In this document: in pieces, positions 24,582 to 37,969 of the stretch
How the letters are laid out: each line of letters starts with the position of its first letter
Numbering within the stretch: position 1 is the first letter of the stretch
Source: Actinernus sp. WN-2022
Lineage: Eukaryota > Cnidaria > Anthozoa > Actiniaria > Actinernidae
Direction of reading: 5' to 3'
Length of the DNA: 64,000 nt
Assembly (NCBI GenBank): GCA_030867875.1
Contig: JAOWCC010000432.1
Location: 16,014 to 80,013, forward strand
Translations under genes and position numbers: made by a program
Notes under the pieces: model-generated
What the model saw: only the letters and a program-made list of their open reading frames with translations
Databases searched by the model: none
Told to the model about the DNA's origin: nothing

Positions 24582-27500
24582 CTCGCGGTCAGGAATCTAT
24601 GAATTGGCTGGAAAGATGGAATCTCTCCGTTTGAGAATTTTACGGCACATTGAACGTTTTTAAGATTAGCTCGCGGTCAGGAATCTATGAATTGGCTGAA
24701 AAGATGGAATCTCTCCGTTTGAGACTTTTACGGCACACTGAACGTTTTTAAGATTAGCTCGCGAGGAGGAATCTATGAATTGGCTGGAAAGATGGAATCT
24801 CTCCGTTTGAGACTTTTACGGCACACTGAACGTTTTTAAGATTAGCTCGCGAGGAGGAATCTAGGAATTGGCTGGAAAGATGGAATCTCTCCGTTTGAGA
24901 ATTTTACGGCACATTGAACGTTTTTAAGATTAGCTCGCGGTCAGGAATCTATGAATTGGCTGGAAAGATGGAATCTCTCCGTTTGAGAATTTTACGGCAC
25001 ATTGAACGTTTTTAAGATTAGCTCGCGGTCAGGAATCTATGAATTGGCTGAAAAGATGGAATCTCTCCGTTTGAGATTTTTACGGCACACTGAACGTTTT
25101 TAAGATTAGCTCGCGAGGAGGAATCTATGAATTGGCTGGAAAGATGGAATCTCTCCGTTTGAGAATTTTACGGCACATTGAACGTTTTTAAGATTAGCTC
25201 GCGGTCAGCAATCTATGAATTGGCTGGAAAGATGGAATCTCTCCTTTTGAGAATTTTACGGCACATTGAACGTTTTTAAGATTAGCTCGCGGTCAGCAAT
25301 CTATGAATTGGCTGGAAAGATGGAATCTCTCCGTTTGAGAATTTTACGGCACATGAACGTTTTTAAGATTAGCTCGCGGTCAGGAATCTATGAATTGGCT
25401 GGAAAGATGGAATCTCTCCGTTTGAGAATTTTACGGCACATTGAACGTTTTTAAGATTAGCTCGCGGTCAGGAATCTATGAATTGGCTGAAAAGATGGAA
25501 TCTCTCCGTTTCACACTTTTACGGCACACTGAACGTTTTTAAGATTAGCTCGCGAGGAGGAATCTATGAATTGGCTGGAAAGATGGAATCTCTCCGTTTG
25601 AGAATTTTACGGCACATTGAACGTTTTTAAGATTAGCTCGCGGTCAGGAATCTATGAATTGGCTGGAAAGATGGAATCTCTCCGTTTGAGAATTTTACGG
25701 CACATTGAACGTTTTTAAGATTAGCTCGCGGTCAGGAATCTATGAATTGGCTGAAAAGATGGAATCTCTCCGTTTGAGATTTTTACGGCACACTGAACGT
25801 TTTTAAGATTAGCTCGCGGTCAGGAATCTATGAATTGGCTGGAAAGATGGAATCTCTCCGTTTGAGAATTTTACGGCACATTGAACGTTTTTAAGATTAG
25901 CTCGCGGTCAGGAATCTATGAATTGGCTGAAAAGATGGAATCTCTCCGTTTCACACTTTTACGGCACACTGAACGTTTTTAAGATTAGCTCGCGAGGAGG
26001 AATCTATGAATTGGCTGGAAAGATGGAATCTCTCCGTTTGAGAATTTTACGGCACATTGAACGTTTTTAAGATTAGCTCGCGGTCAGGAATCTATGAATT
26101 GGCTGGAAAGATGGAATCTCTCCGTTTGAGAATTTTACGGCACATTGAACGTTTTTAAGATTAGCTCGCGGTCAGGAATCTATGAATTGGCTGAAAAGAT
26201 GGAATCTCTCCGTTTGAGATTTTTACGGCACACTGAACGTTTTTAAGATTAGCTCGCGAGGAGGAATCTATGAATTGGCTGGAAAGATGGAATCTCTCCG
26301 TTTGAGAATTTTACGGCACATTGAACGTTTTTAAGATTAGCTCGCGGTCAGGAATCTATGAATTGGCTGGAAAGATGGAATCTCTCCTTTTGAGAATTTT
26401 ACGGCACATTGAACGTTTTTAAGATTAGCTCGCGGTCAGGAATCTATGAATTGGCTGGAAAGATGGAATCTCTCCGTTTGAGAATTTTACGGCACATTGA
26501 ACGTTTTTAAGATTAGCTCGCGGTCAGGAATCTATGAATTGGCCGGAAAGATGGAATCTCTCCGTTTGAAAATTTTACGGCACATTGAACGTTTTTAAGA
26601 TTAGCTCGCGGTCAGGAATCTATGAATTGGCTGGAAAGATGGAATCTCTCCGTTTGAGAATTTTACGGCACATTGAACGTTTTTAAGATTAGCTCGCGGT
26701 CAGGAATCTATGAATTGGCTGGAAAGATGGAATCTCTCCGTTTGAGACTATTACGGCACATTGAACGTTTTTAAGATTAGCTCGCGGTCAGGAATCTATG
26801 AATTGGCTGAAAAGATGGAATCTCTCCGTTTGAGACTTTTACGGCACACTGAACGTTTTTAAGATTAGCTCGCGAGGAGGAATCTATGAATTGGCCGGAA
26901 AGATGGAATCTCTCCGTTTGAGACTTTTACGGCACATTGAACGTTTTTAAGATTAGCTCGCGGTCAGGAATCTATGAATTGGCTGGAAAGATGGAATCTC
27001 TCCTTTTGAGAATTTTACGGCACATTGAACGTTTTTAAGATTAGCTCGCGGTCAGGAATCTATGAATTGGCTGGAAAGATGGAATCTCTCCGTTTGAGAA
27101 TTTTACGGCACATTGAACGTTTTTAAGATTAGCTCGCGGTCAGGAATCTATGATTTGGCTGGAAAGATGGAATCTCTCCGTTTGAGAATTTTACGGCACA
27201 TTGAACGTTTTTAAGATTAGCTCGCGGTCAGGAATCTATGAATTGGCTGGAAAGATGGAATCTCTCCGTTTGAGAATTTTACGGCACATTGAACGTTTTT
27301 AAGATTAGCTCGCGGTCAGGAATCTATGAATTGGCTGAAAAGATGGAATCTCTCCGTTTGAGACTTTTACGGCACACTGAACGTTTTTAAGATTACCTCG
27401 CGAGGAGGAATCTATGAATTGGCTGGAAAGATGGAATCTCTCCGTTTGAGACTTTTACGGCACACTGAACGTTTTTAAGATTAGCTCGCGAGGAGGAATC

Positions 27501-28960
27501 TATGAATTGGCTGGAAAGATGGAATCTCTCCGTTTGAGAATTTTACGGCACATTGAACGTTTTTAAGATTAGCTCGCGGTCAGGAATCTATGAATTGGCT
27601 GGAAAGATGGAATCTCTCCGTTTGAGAATTTTACGGCACATTGAACGTTTTTAAGATTAGCTCGCGGTCAGGAATCTATGAATTGCCTGAAAAGATGGAA
27701 TCTCTCCGTTTGAGATTTTTACGGCACACTGAACGTTTTTAAGATTAGCTCGCGAGGAGGATTCTATGAATTGGCTGGAAAGATGGAATCTCTCCGTTTG
27801 AGAATATTACGGCACACTGAACGTTTTTAAGATTAGCTCGCGAGGAGGAATCTATGAATTGGCTGGAAAGATGGAATCTCTCCGTTTGAGACTTTTACGG
27901 CACACTGAACGTTTTTAAGATTAGCTCGCGAGGAGGAATCTATGAATTGGCTGGAAAGATGGAATCTCTCCGTTTGAGAATTTTACGGCACATTGAACGT
28001 TTTTAAGATTAGCTCGCGGTCAGGAATCTATGAATTGGCTGGAAAGATGGAATCTCTCCGTTTGAGAATTTTACGGCACATTGAACGTTTTTAAGATTAA
28101 CTCGCGAGCAGGAATCTATGAATTGGCTGGAAAGATGGAATCTCTCCGTTTGAGAATTTTACGGCACATTGAACGTTTTTAAGATTAGCTCGCGGTCAGG
28201 TATCTATGTATTGGCTGGAAAGATGGAATCTCTCCGTTTGAGACTTTTACGGCACATTGAACGTTTTTAAGATTAGCTCGCGGTCAGGAATCTATGAATT
28301 GGCTGGAAAGATGGAATCTCTCCGTTTGAGACTTTTACGGCACATTGAACGTTTTTAAGATTAGCTCGCGAGGAGGAATCTATGAATTGGCTGGAAAGAT
28401 GAAATCTCTCCGTTTGAGAATTTTACGGCACATTGAACGTTTTTAAGATTAGCTCGCGGTCAGGAATCTATGAATTGGCTGGAAAGATGGAATCTCTCCG
28501 TTTGAGAATTTTACGGCACATTGAACGTTTTTAAGATTAGCTCGCGGTCAGGAATCTATGAATTGGCTGGAAAGATGGAATCTCTCCGTTTGAGACTTTT
28601 ACGGCACACTGAACGTTTTTAAGCTTAACTCGCGAGGAGGAATCTATGAATTGGCTGGAAAGATGGAATCTCTCCGTTTGAGAATTTTACGGCACATTGA
28701 ACGTTTTTAAGATTAGCTCGCGGTCAGGAATCTATGAATTGGCTGAAAAGATGGAATCTCTCCGTTTGAGAATTTTGCGGCACATTGAACGTTTTTAAGA
28801 TTAGCTCGCGGTCAGGAATCTATGAATTGGCTGAAAAGATGGAATCTCTCCGTTTGAGACTTTTACGGCACACTGAACGTTTTTAAGATTAGCTCGCGAG
28901 GAGGAATCTATGAATTGGCTGGAAAGATGGAATCTCTCCGTTTGAGAATTTTACGGCACA
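23290..28960 (+). repeat. Long duplicated segment, copy 1 (about 5.7 kb, 64 monomers)
   Basis: The segment matches about 41,940-47,605 at an offset of 18,647 that drops to 18,646 after one base lost near 44,047. Paired landmarks are 23,667/42,314 (AGAATATTAC), 24,299/42,946, 25,266/43,913, 26,744/45,390 (GAGACTATTAC), 27,391/46,037 (GATTACCTCGCG), 28,398/47,044 (AGATGAAATC) and AATTTTGCGG at 28,771/47,417. Similarity breaks on the left where one copy enters a GAGGAGG monomer and the other a GGTCAGG monomer, and on the right near 28,960/47,606. Its first 2.4 kb has a third copy at 35,520-37,960. Confidence 0.9.
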
Positions 28961-29689
28961 TGAACGTTTTTAAGATTAGCTCGCGGTCAGGAATCTATGA
29001 ATTGGCTGGAAAGATGGAATCTCTCCGTTTGAGAATTTTACGGCACATTGAACGTTTTTAAGATTAGCTCGCGGTCAGGAATCTATGAATTGGCTGAAAA
29101 GATGGAATCTCTCCGTTTCACACTTTTACGGCACACTGAACGTTTTTAAGATTAGCTCGCGGTCAGGAATCTATGAATTGGCTGGAAAGATGGAATCTCT
29201 CCGTTTGAGAATATTACGGCACATTGAACGTTTTTAAGATTAGCTCGCGGTCAGGAATCTATGAATTGGCTGAAAAGATGGAATCTCTCCGTTTGAGACT
29301 TTTACGGCACACTGAACGTTTTTAAGATTAGCTCGCGAGGAGGAATCTATGAATTGGCTGGAAAGATGGAATCTCTCCTTTTGAGACTTTTACGGCACAT
29401 TGAACGTTTTTAAGATTAGCTCGCGGTCAGGAATCTATGAATTGGCTGGAAAGATGGAATCTCTCCTTTTGAGAATTTTACGGCACATTGAACGTTTTTA
29501 AGATTAGCTCGCGGTCAGGAATCTATGAATTGACTGGAAAGATGGAATCTCTCCGTTTGAGAATTTTACGGCACATTGAACGTTTTTAAGATTAGCTCGC
29601 GGTCAGGAATCTATGATTTGGCTGGAAAGATGGAATCTCTCCGTTTGAGAATTTTACGGCACATTGAACGTTTTTAAGATTAGCTCGCG

Positions 29690-32600
29690 GTCAGGAATCT
29701 ATGAATTGGCTGGAAAGATGGAATCTCTCCGTTTGAGAATTTTACGGCACATTGAACGTTTTTAAGATTAGCTCGCGGTCAGGAATCTATGAATTGGCTG
29801 AAAAGATGGAATCACTCCGTTTGAGACTTTTACGGCACACTGAACGTTTTTAAGATTAGCTCGCGAGGAGGAATCTATGAATTGGCTGGAAAGATGGAAT
29901 CTCTCCGTTTGAGACTTTTACGGCACACTGAACGTTTTTAAGGTTAGCTCGCGAGGAGGAATCTATGAATTGGCTGGAAAGATGGAATCTCTCCGTTTGA
30001 GAATTTTACGGCACATTGAACGTTTTTAAGATTAGCTCGCGGTCAGGAATCTATGAATTGGCTGGAAAGATGGAATCTCTCCGTTTGAGAATTTTACGGC
30101 ACATTGAACGTTTTTAAGATTAGCTCGCGGTCAGGAATCTATGAATTGCCTGAAAAGATGGAATCTCTCCGTTTGAGATTTTTACGGCACACTGAACGTT
30201 TTTAAGATTAGCTCGCGAGGAGGATTCTATGAATTGGCTGGAAAGATGGAATCTCTCCGTTTGAGAATTTTACGGCACATTGAACGTTTTTAAGATTAGC
30301 TCGCGGTCAGGAATCTATGAATTGGCTGAAAAGATGGAATCTCTCCGTTTGAGACTTTTACGGCACACTGAACGTTTTTAAGATTAGCTCGCGGTCAGGA
30401 ATCTATGAATTGGCTGGAAAGATGGAATCTCTCCGTTTGAGAATTTTACGGCACATTGAACGTTTTTAAGATTAGCTCGCGGTCAGGAATCTATGAATTG
30501 GCTGAAAAGATGGAATCTCTCCGTTTGAGACTTTTACGGCACACTGAACGTTTTTAAGATTAGCTCGCGAGGAGGAATCTATGAATTGGCTGGAAAGATG
30601 GAATCTCTCCGTTTGAGACTTTTACGGCACACTGAACGTTTTTAAGATTAGCTCGCGAGGAGGAATCTATGAATTGGCTGGAAAGATGGAATCTCTCCTT
30701 TTGAGAATTTTACGGCACATTGAACGTTTTTAAGATTAGCTCGCGGTCAGGAATCTATGAATTGGCCGGAAAGATGGAATCTCTCCGTTTGAGAATTTTA
30801 CGGCACATTGAACGTTTTTAAGATTAGCTCGCGGTCAGGAATCTATGAATTGGCCGGAAAGATGGAATCTCTCCGTTTGAGAATTTTACGGCACATTGAA
30901 CGTTTTTAAGATTAGCTCGCGGTCAGGAATCTATGATTTGGCTGGAAAGATGGAATCTCTCCGTTTGAGAATTTTACGGCACATTGAACGTTTTTAAGAT
31001 TAGCTCGCGGTCAGGAATCTATGAATTGGCTGGAAAGATGGAATCTCTCCGTTTGAGAATTTTACGGCACATTGAACGTTTTTAAGATTAGCTCGCGGTC
31101 AGGAATCTATGAATTGGCTGAAAAGATGGAATCACTCCGTTTGAGACTTTTACGGCACACTGAACGTTTTTAAGATTAGCTCGCGAGGAGGAATCTATGA
31201 ATTGGCTGGAAAGATGGAATCTCTCCGTTTGAGACTTTTACGGCACACTGAACGTTTTTAAGATTAGCTCGCGAGGAGGAATCTATGAATTGGCTGGAAA
31301 GATGGAATCTCTCCGTTTGAGACTTTTACGGCACACTGAACGTTTTTAAGATTAGCTCGCGAGGAGGAATCTATGAATTGGCTGGAAAGATGGAATCTCT
31401 CCTTTTGAGAATTTTACGGCACATTGAACGTTTTTAAGATTAGCTCGCGGTCAGGAATCTATGAATTGGCCGGAAAGATGGAATCTCTCCGTTTGAGAAT
31501 TTTACGGCACATTGAACGTTTTTAAGATTAGCTCGCGGTCAGGAATCTATGAATTGGCCGGAAAGATGGAATCTCTCCGTTTGAGAATTTTACGGCACAT
31601 TGAACGTTTTTAAGATTAGCTCGCGGTCAGGAATCTATGAATTGGCTGGAAAGATGGAATCTCTCCGTTTGAGAATTTTACGGCACATTGAACGTTTTTA
31701 AGATTAGCTCGCGGTCAGGAATCTATGAATTGGCTGGAAAGATGGAATCTCTCCGTTTGAGACTTTTACGGCACACTGAACGTTTTTAAGATTAGCTCGC
31801 GAGGAGGAATCTATGAATTGGCTGGAAAGATGGAATCTCTCCGTTTGAGACTTTTACGGCACACTGAACGTTTTTAAGATTAGCTCGCGAGGAGGAATCT
31901 ATGAATTGGCTGGAAAGATGGAATCTCTCCTTTTGAGAATTTTACGGCACATTGAACGTTTTTAAGATTAGCTCGCGGTCAGGAATCTATGAATTGGCTG
32001 AAAAGATGGAATCTCTCCGTTTGAGACTTTTACGGCACACTGAACGTTTTTAAGATTAGCTCGCGAGGAGGAATCTATGAATTGGCTGGAAAGATGGAAT
32101 CTCTCCGTTTGAGACTTTTACGGCACACTGAACGTTTTTAAGATTAGCTCGCGAGGAGGAATCTATGAATTGGCTGGAAAGATGGAATCTCTCCTTTTGA
32201 GAATTTTACGGCACATTGAACGTTTTTAAGATTAGCTCGCGGTCAGGAATCTATGAATTGGCTGGAAAGATGGAATCTCTCCGTTTGAGAATTTTACGGC
32301 ACATTGAACGTTTTTAAGATTAGCTCGCGGTCAGGAATCTATGAATTGGCTGAAAAGATGGAATCACTCCGTTTGAGACTTTTACGGCACACTGAACGTT
32401 TTTAAGATTAGCTCGCGAGGAGGAATCTATGAATTGGCTGGAAAGATGGAATCTCTCCGTTTGAGACTTTTACGGCACACTGAACGTTTTTAAGGTTAGC
32501 TCGCGAGGAGGAATCTATGAATTGGCTGGAAAGATGGAATCTCTCCGTTTGAGAATTTTACGGCACATTGAACGTTTTTAAGATTAGCTCGCGGTCAGGA

Positions 32601-33812
32601 ATCTATGAATTGGCTGGAAAGATGGAATCTCTCCGTTTGAGAATTTTACGGCACATTGAACGTTTTTAAGATTAGCTCGCGGTCAGGAATCTATGAATTG
32701 CCTGAAAAGATGGAATCTCTCCGTTTGAGATTTTTACGGCACACTGAACGTTTTTAAGATTAGCTCGCGAGGAGGATTCTATGAATTGGCTGGAAAGATG
32801 GAATCTCTCCGTTTGAGAATTTTACGGCACATTGAACGTTTTTAAGATTAGCTCGCGGTCAGGAATCTATGAATTGGCTGAAAAGATGGAATCTCTCCGT
32901 TTGAGACTTTTACAGCACACTGAACGTTTTTAAGATTAGCTCGCGGTCAGGAATCTATGAATTGGCTGGAAAGATGGAATCTCTCCGTTTGAGAATTTTA
33001 CGGCACATTGAACGTTTTTAAGATTAGCTCGCGGTCAGGAATCTATGAATTGGCTGAAAAGATGGAATCTCTCCGTTTGAGACTTTTACGGCACACTGAA
33101 CGTTTTTAAGATTAGCTCGCGAGGAGGAATCTATGAATTGGCTGGAAAGATGGAATCTCTCCGTTTGAGACTTTTACGGCACACTGAACGTTTTTAAGAT
33201 TAGCTCGCGAGGAGGAATCTATGAATTGGCTGGAAAGATGGAATCTCTCCTTTTGAGAATTTTACGGCACATTGAACGTTTTTAAGATTAGCTCGCGGTC
33301 AGGAATCTATGAATTGGCCGGAAAGATGGAATCTCTCCGTTTGAGAATTTTACGGCACATTGAACGTTTTTAAGATTAGCTCGCGGTCAGGAATCTATGA
33401 ATTGGCCGGAAAGATGGAATCTCTCCGTTTGAGAATTTTACGGCACATTGAACGTTTTTAAGATTAGCTCGCGGTCAGGAATCTATGAATTGGCTGGAAA
33501 GATGGAATCTCTCCGTTTGAGAATTTTACGGCACATTGAACGTTTTTAAGATTAGCTCGCGGTCAGGAATCTATGAATTGGCTGGAAAGATGGAATCTCT
33601 CCGTTTGAGAATATTACGGCACATTGAACGTTTTTAAGATTAGCTCGCGGTCAGGAATCTATGAATTGGCTGAAAAGATGGAATCTCTCCGTTTGAGACT
33701 TTTACGGCACACTGAACGTTTTTAAGATTAGCTCGCGAGGAGGAATCTATGAATTGGCTGGAAAGATGGAATCTCTCCGTTTGAGACTTTTACGGCACAC
33801 TGAACGTTTTTA
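29690..33812 (+). repeat. 29-monomer (2,552-bp) tandem higher-order repeat
   Basis: The string from about 29,690 to 31,260 recurs at about 32,242-33,812. AAGGTTAGCTCGCG is at 29,941 and 32,493, GAATTGCCTG near 30,146 and 32,698, and GAGGATTCTATG near 30,221 and 32,773. The offset is exactly 29 x 88 with no net indel. A third AAGGTTAG monomer lies near 41,202, in the related 40-42 kb region. Confidence 0.85.
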
Positions 33813-36150
33813 AGATTAGCTCGCGAGGAGGAATCTATGAATTGGCTGGAAAGATGGAATCTCTCCGTTTGAGAATTTTACGGCACATTGAACGTTTTTA
33901 AGATTAGCTCGCGGTCAGGAATCTATGAATTGGCTGGAAAGATGGAATCTCTCCGTTTGAGAATTTTACGGCACATTGAACGTTTTTAAGATTAGCTCGC
34001 GGTCAGGAATCTATGAATTGGCTGAAAAGATGGAATCTCTCCGTTTGAGATTTTTACGGCACACTGAACGTTTTTAAGATTAGCTCGCGAGGAGGAATCT
34101 ATGAATTGGCTGGAAAGATGGAATCTCTCCGTTTGAGAATTTTACGGCACATTGAACGTTTTTAAGATTAGCTCGCGGTCAGGAATCTATGAATTGGCTG
34201 GAAAGATGGAATCTCTCCTTTTGAGAATTTTACGGCACATTGAACGTTTTTAAGATTAGCTCGCGGTCAGGAATCTATGAATTGGCTGGAAAGATGGAAT
34301 CTCTCCGTTTGAGACTTTTACGGCACACTGAACGTTTTTAAGATTAGCTCGCGAGGAGGAATCTATGAATTGGCTGGAAAGATGGAATCTCTCCTTTTGA
34401 GAATTTTACGGCACATTGAACGTTTTTAAGATTAGCTCGCGGTCAGGAATCTATGAATTGGCCGGAAAGATGGAATCTCTCCGTTTGAGAATTTTACGGC
34501 ACATTGAACGTTTTTAAGATTAGCTCGCGGTCAGGAATCTATGAATTGGCCGGAAAGATGGAATCTCTCCGTTTGAGAATTTTACGGCACATTGAACGTT
34601 TTTAAGATTAGCTCGCGGTCAGGAATCTATGAATTGGCTGGAAAGATGGAATCTCTCCGTTTGAGAATTTTACGGCACATTGAACGTTTTTAAGATTAGC
34701 TCGCGGTCAGGAATCTATGAATTGGCTGGAAAGATGGAATCTCTCCGTTTGAGAATATTACGGCACATTGAACGTTTTTAAGATTAGCTCGCGGTCAGGA
34801 ATCTATGAATTGGCTGAAAAGATGGAATCTCTCCGTTTGAGACTTTTACGGCACACTGAACGTTTTTAAGATTAGCTCGCGAGGAGGAATCTATGAATTG
34901 GCTGGAAAGATGGAATCTCTCCGTTTGAGACTTTTACGGCACACTGAACGTTTTTAAGATTAGCTCGCGAGGAGGAATCTATGAATTGGCTGGAAAGATG
35001 GAATCTCTCCGTTTGAGAATTTTACGGCACATTGAACGTTTTTAAGATTAGCTCGCGGTCAGGAATCTATGAATTGGCTGGAAAGATGGAATCTCTCCGT
35101 TTGAGAATTTTACGGCACATTGAACGTTTTTAAGATTAGCTCGCGGTCAGGAATCTATGAATTGGCTGAAAAGATGGAATCTCTCCGTTTGAGATTTTTA
35201 CGGCACACTGAACGTTTTTAAGATTAGCTCGCGAGGAGGAATCTATGAATTGGCTGGAAAGATGGAATCTCTCCGTTTGAGAATTTTACGGCACATTGAA
35301 CGTTTTTAAGATTAGCTCGCGGTCAGGAATCTATGAATTGGCCGGAAAGATGGAATCTCTCCGTTTGAGAATTTTACGGCACATTGAACGTTTTTAAGAT
35401 TAGCTCGCGGTCAGGAATCTATGAATTGGCCGGAAAGATGGAATCTCTCCGTTTGAGAATTTTACGGCACACTGAACGTTTTTAAGATTAGCTCGCGAGG
35501 AGGAATCTATGAATTGGCTGGAAAGATGGAATCTCTCCTTTTGAGAATTTTACGGCACATTGAACGTTTTTAAGATTAGCTCGCGGTCAGGAATCTATGA
35601 ATTGGCCGGAAAGATGGAATCTCTCCGTTTGAGAATTTTACGGCACATTGAACGTTTTTAAGATTAGCTCGCGGTCAGGAATCTATGAATTGGCCGGAAA
35701 GATGGAATCTCTCCGTTTGAGAATTTTACGGCACATTGAACGTTTTTAAGATTAGCTCGCGGTCAGGAATCTATGAATTGGCTGGAAAGATGGAATCTCT
35801 CCGTTTGAGAATTTTACGGCACATTGAACGTTTTTAAGATTAGCTCGCGGTCAGGAATCTATGAATTGGCTGGAAAGATGGAATCTCTCCGTTTGAGAAT
35901 ATTACGGCACATTGAACGTTTTTAAGATTAGCTCGCGGTCAGGAATCTATGAATTGGCTGAAAAGATGGAATCTCTCCGTTTGAGACTTTTACGGCACAC
36001 TGAACGTTTTTAAGATTAGCTCGCGAGGAGGAATCTATGAATTGGCTGGAAAGATGGAATCTCTCCGTTTGAGACTTTTACGGCACACTGAACGTTTTTA
36101 AGATTAGCTCGCGAGGAGGAATCTATGAATTGGCTGGAAAGATGGAATCT
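33240..36150 (+). repeat. 13-monomer (1,144-bp) higher-order repeat, nearly three units
   Basis: AGAATATTAC occurs at 33,608, 34,752 and 35,896, exactly 1,144 bp (13 x 88) apart. Each occurrence sits in the same order of subtypes: a CCTTTTGAG monomer, two GCCGGAAAG monomers, a standard monomer, the AGAATATTAC monomer, a GCTGAAAAG monomer, two GAGGAGG monomers, a standard one, a GAGATTTTT monomer and another GAGGAGG monomer. The one or two monomers joining units vary. Confidence 0.9.
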
Positions 36151-37960
36151 CTCCGTTTGAGAATTTTACGGCACATTGAACGTTTTTAAGATTAGCTCGC
36201 GGTCAGGAATCTATGAATTGGCTGGAAAGATGGAATCTCTCCGTTTGAGAATTTTACGGCACATTGAACGTTTTTAAGATTAGCTCGCGGTCAGGAATCT
36301 ATGAATTGGCTGAAAAGATGGAATCTCTCCGTTTGAGATTTTTACGGCACACTGAACGTTTTTAAGATTAGCTCGCGAGGAGGAATCTATGAATTGGCTG
36401 GAAAGATGGAATCTCTCCGTTTGAGAATTTTACGGCACATTGAACGTTTTTAAGATTAGCTCGCGGTCAGCAATCTATGAATTGGCTGGAAAGATGGAAT
36501 CTCTCCTTTTGAGAATTTTACGGCACATTGAACGTTTTTAAGATTAGCTCGCGGTCAGGAATCTATGAATTGGCTGGAAAGATGGAATCTCTCCGTTTGA
36601 GAATTTTACGGCACATGAACGTTTTTAAGATTAGCTCGCGGTCAGGAATCTATGAATTGACTGGAAAGATGGAATCTCTCCGTTTGAGAATTTTACGGCA
36701 CATTGAACGTTTTTAAGATTAGCTCGCGGTCAGGAATCTATGATTTGGCTGGAAAGATGGAATCTCTCCGTTTGAGAATTTTACGGCACATTGAACGTTT
36801 TTAAGATTAGCTCGCGGTCAGGAATCTATGAATTGGCTGGAAAGATGGAATCTCTCCGTTTGAGAATTTTACGGCACATTGAACGTTTTTAAGATTAGCT
36901 CGCGGTCAGGAATCTATGAATTGGCTGAAAAGATGGAATCTCTCCGTTTGAGACTTTTACGGCACACTGAACGTTTTTAAGATTAGCTCGCGAGGAGGAA
37001 TCTATGAATTGGCTGGAAAGATGGAATCTCTCCGTTTGAGACTTTTACGGCACACTGAACGTTTTTAAGATTAGCTCGCGAGGAGGAATCTATGAATTGG
37101 CTGGAAAGATGGAATCTCTCCGTTTGAGAATTTTACGGCACATTGAACGTTTTTAAGATTAGCTCGCGGTCAGGAATCTATGAATTGGCTGGAAAGATGG
37201 AATCTCTCCGTTTGAGAATTTTACGGCACATTGAACGTTTTTAAGATTAGCCCGCGGTCAGGAATCTATGAATTGCCTGAAAAGATGGAATCTCTCCGTT
37301 TGAGATTTTTACGGCACACTGAACGTTTTTAAGATTAGCTCGCGAGGAGGAATCTATGAATTGGCTGGAAAGATGGAATCTCTCCGTTTGAGAATTTTAC
37401 GGCACATTGAACGTTTTTAAGATTAGCTCGCGGTCAGCAATCTATGAATTGGCTGGAAAGATGGAATCTCTCCTTTTGAGAATTTTACGGCACATTGAAC
37501 GTTTTTAAGATTAGCTCGCGGTCAGCAATCTATGAATTGGCTGGAAAGATGGAATCTCTCCGTTTGAGAATTTTACGGCACATGAACGTTTTTAAGATTA
37601 GCTCGCGGCCAGGAATCTATGAATTGGCTGGAAAGATGGAATCTCTCCGTTTGAGAATTTTACGGCACATTGAACGTTTTTAAGATTAGCTCGCGGTCAG
37701 GAATCTATGAATTGGCTGAAAAGATGGAATCTCTCCGTTTCACACTTTTACGGCACACTGAACGTTTTTAAGATTAGCTCGCGAGGAGGAATCTATGAAT
37801 TGGCTGGAAAGATGGAATCTCTCCGTTTGAGAATTTTACGGCACATTGAACGTTTTTAAGATTAGCTCGCGGTCAGGAATCTATGAATTGGCTGGAAAGA
37901 TGGAATCTCTCCGTTTGAGAATTTTACGGCACATTGAACGTTTTTAAGATTAGCTCGCGG
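35520..37960 (+). repeat. 2.4-kb copy shared by three places
   Basis: The segment matches 23,290-25,730 at an offset of 12,229 (AGAATATTAC 23,667/35,896; the 87-bp monomers 24,299/36,528 and 25,266/37,495) and matches 41,940-44,360 in turn. A private change, CTCGCGGCCAGG near 37,608, and another, AGCCCGCGG near 37,250, postdate copying. Confidence 0.88.
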
Positions 37961-37969
37961 TCAGGAATC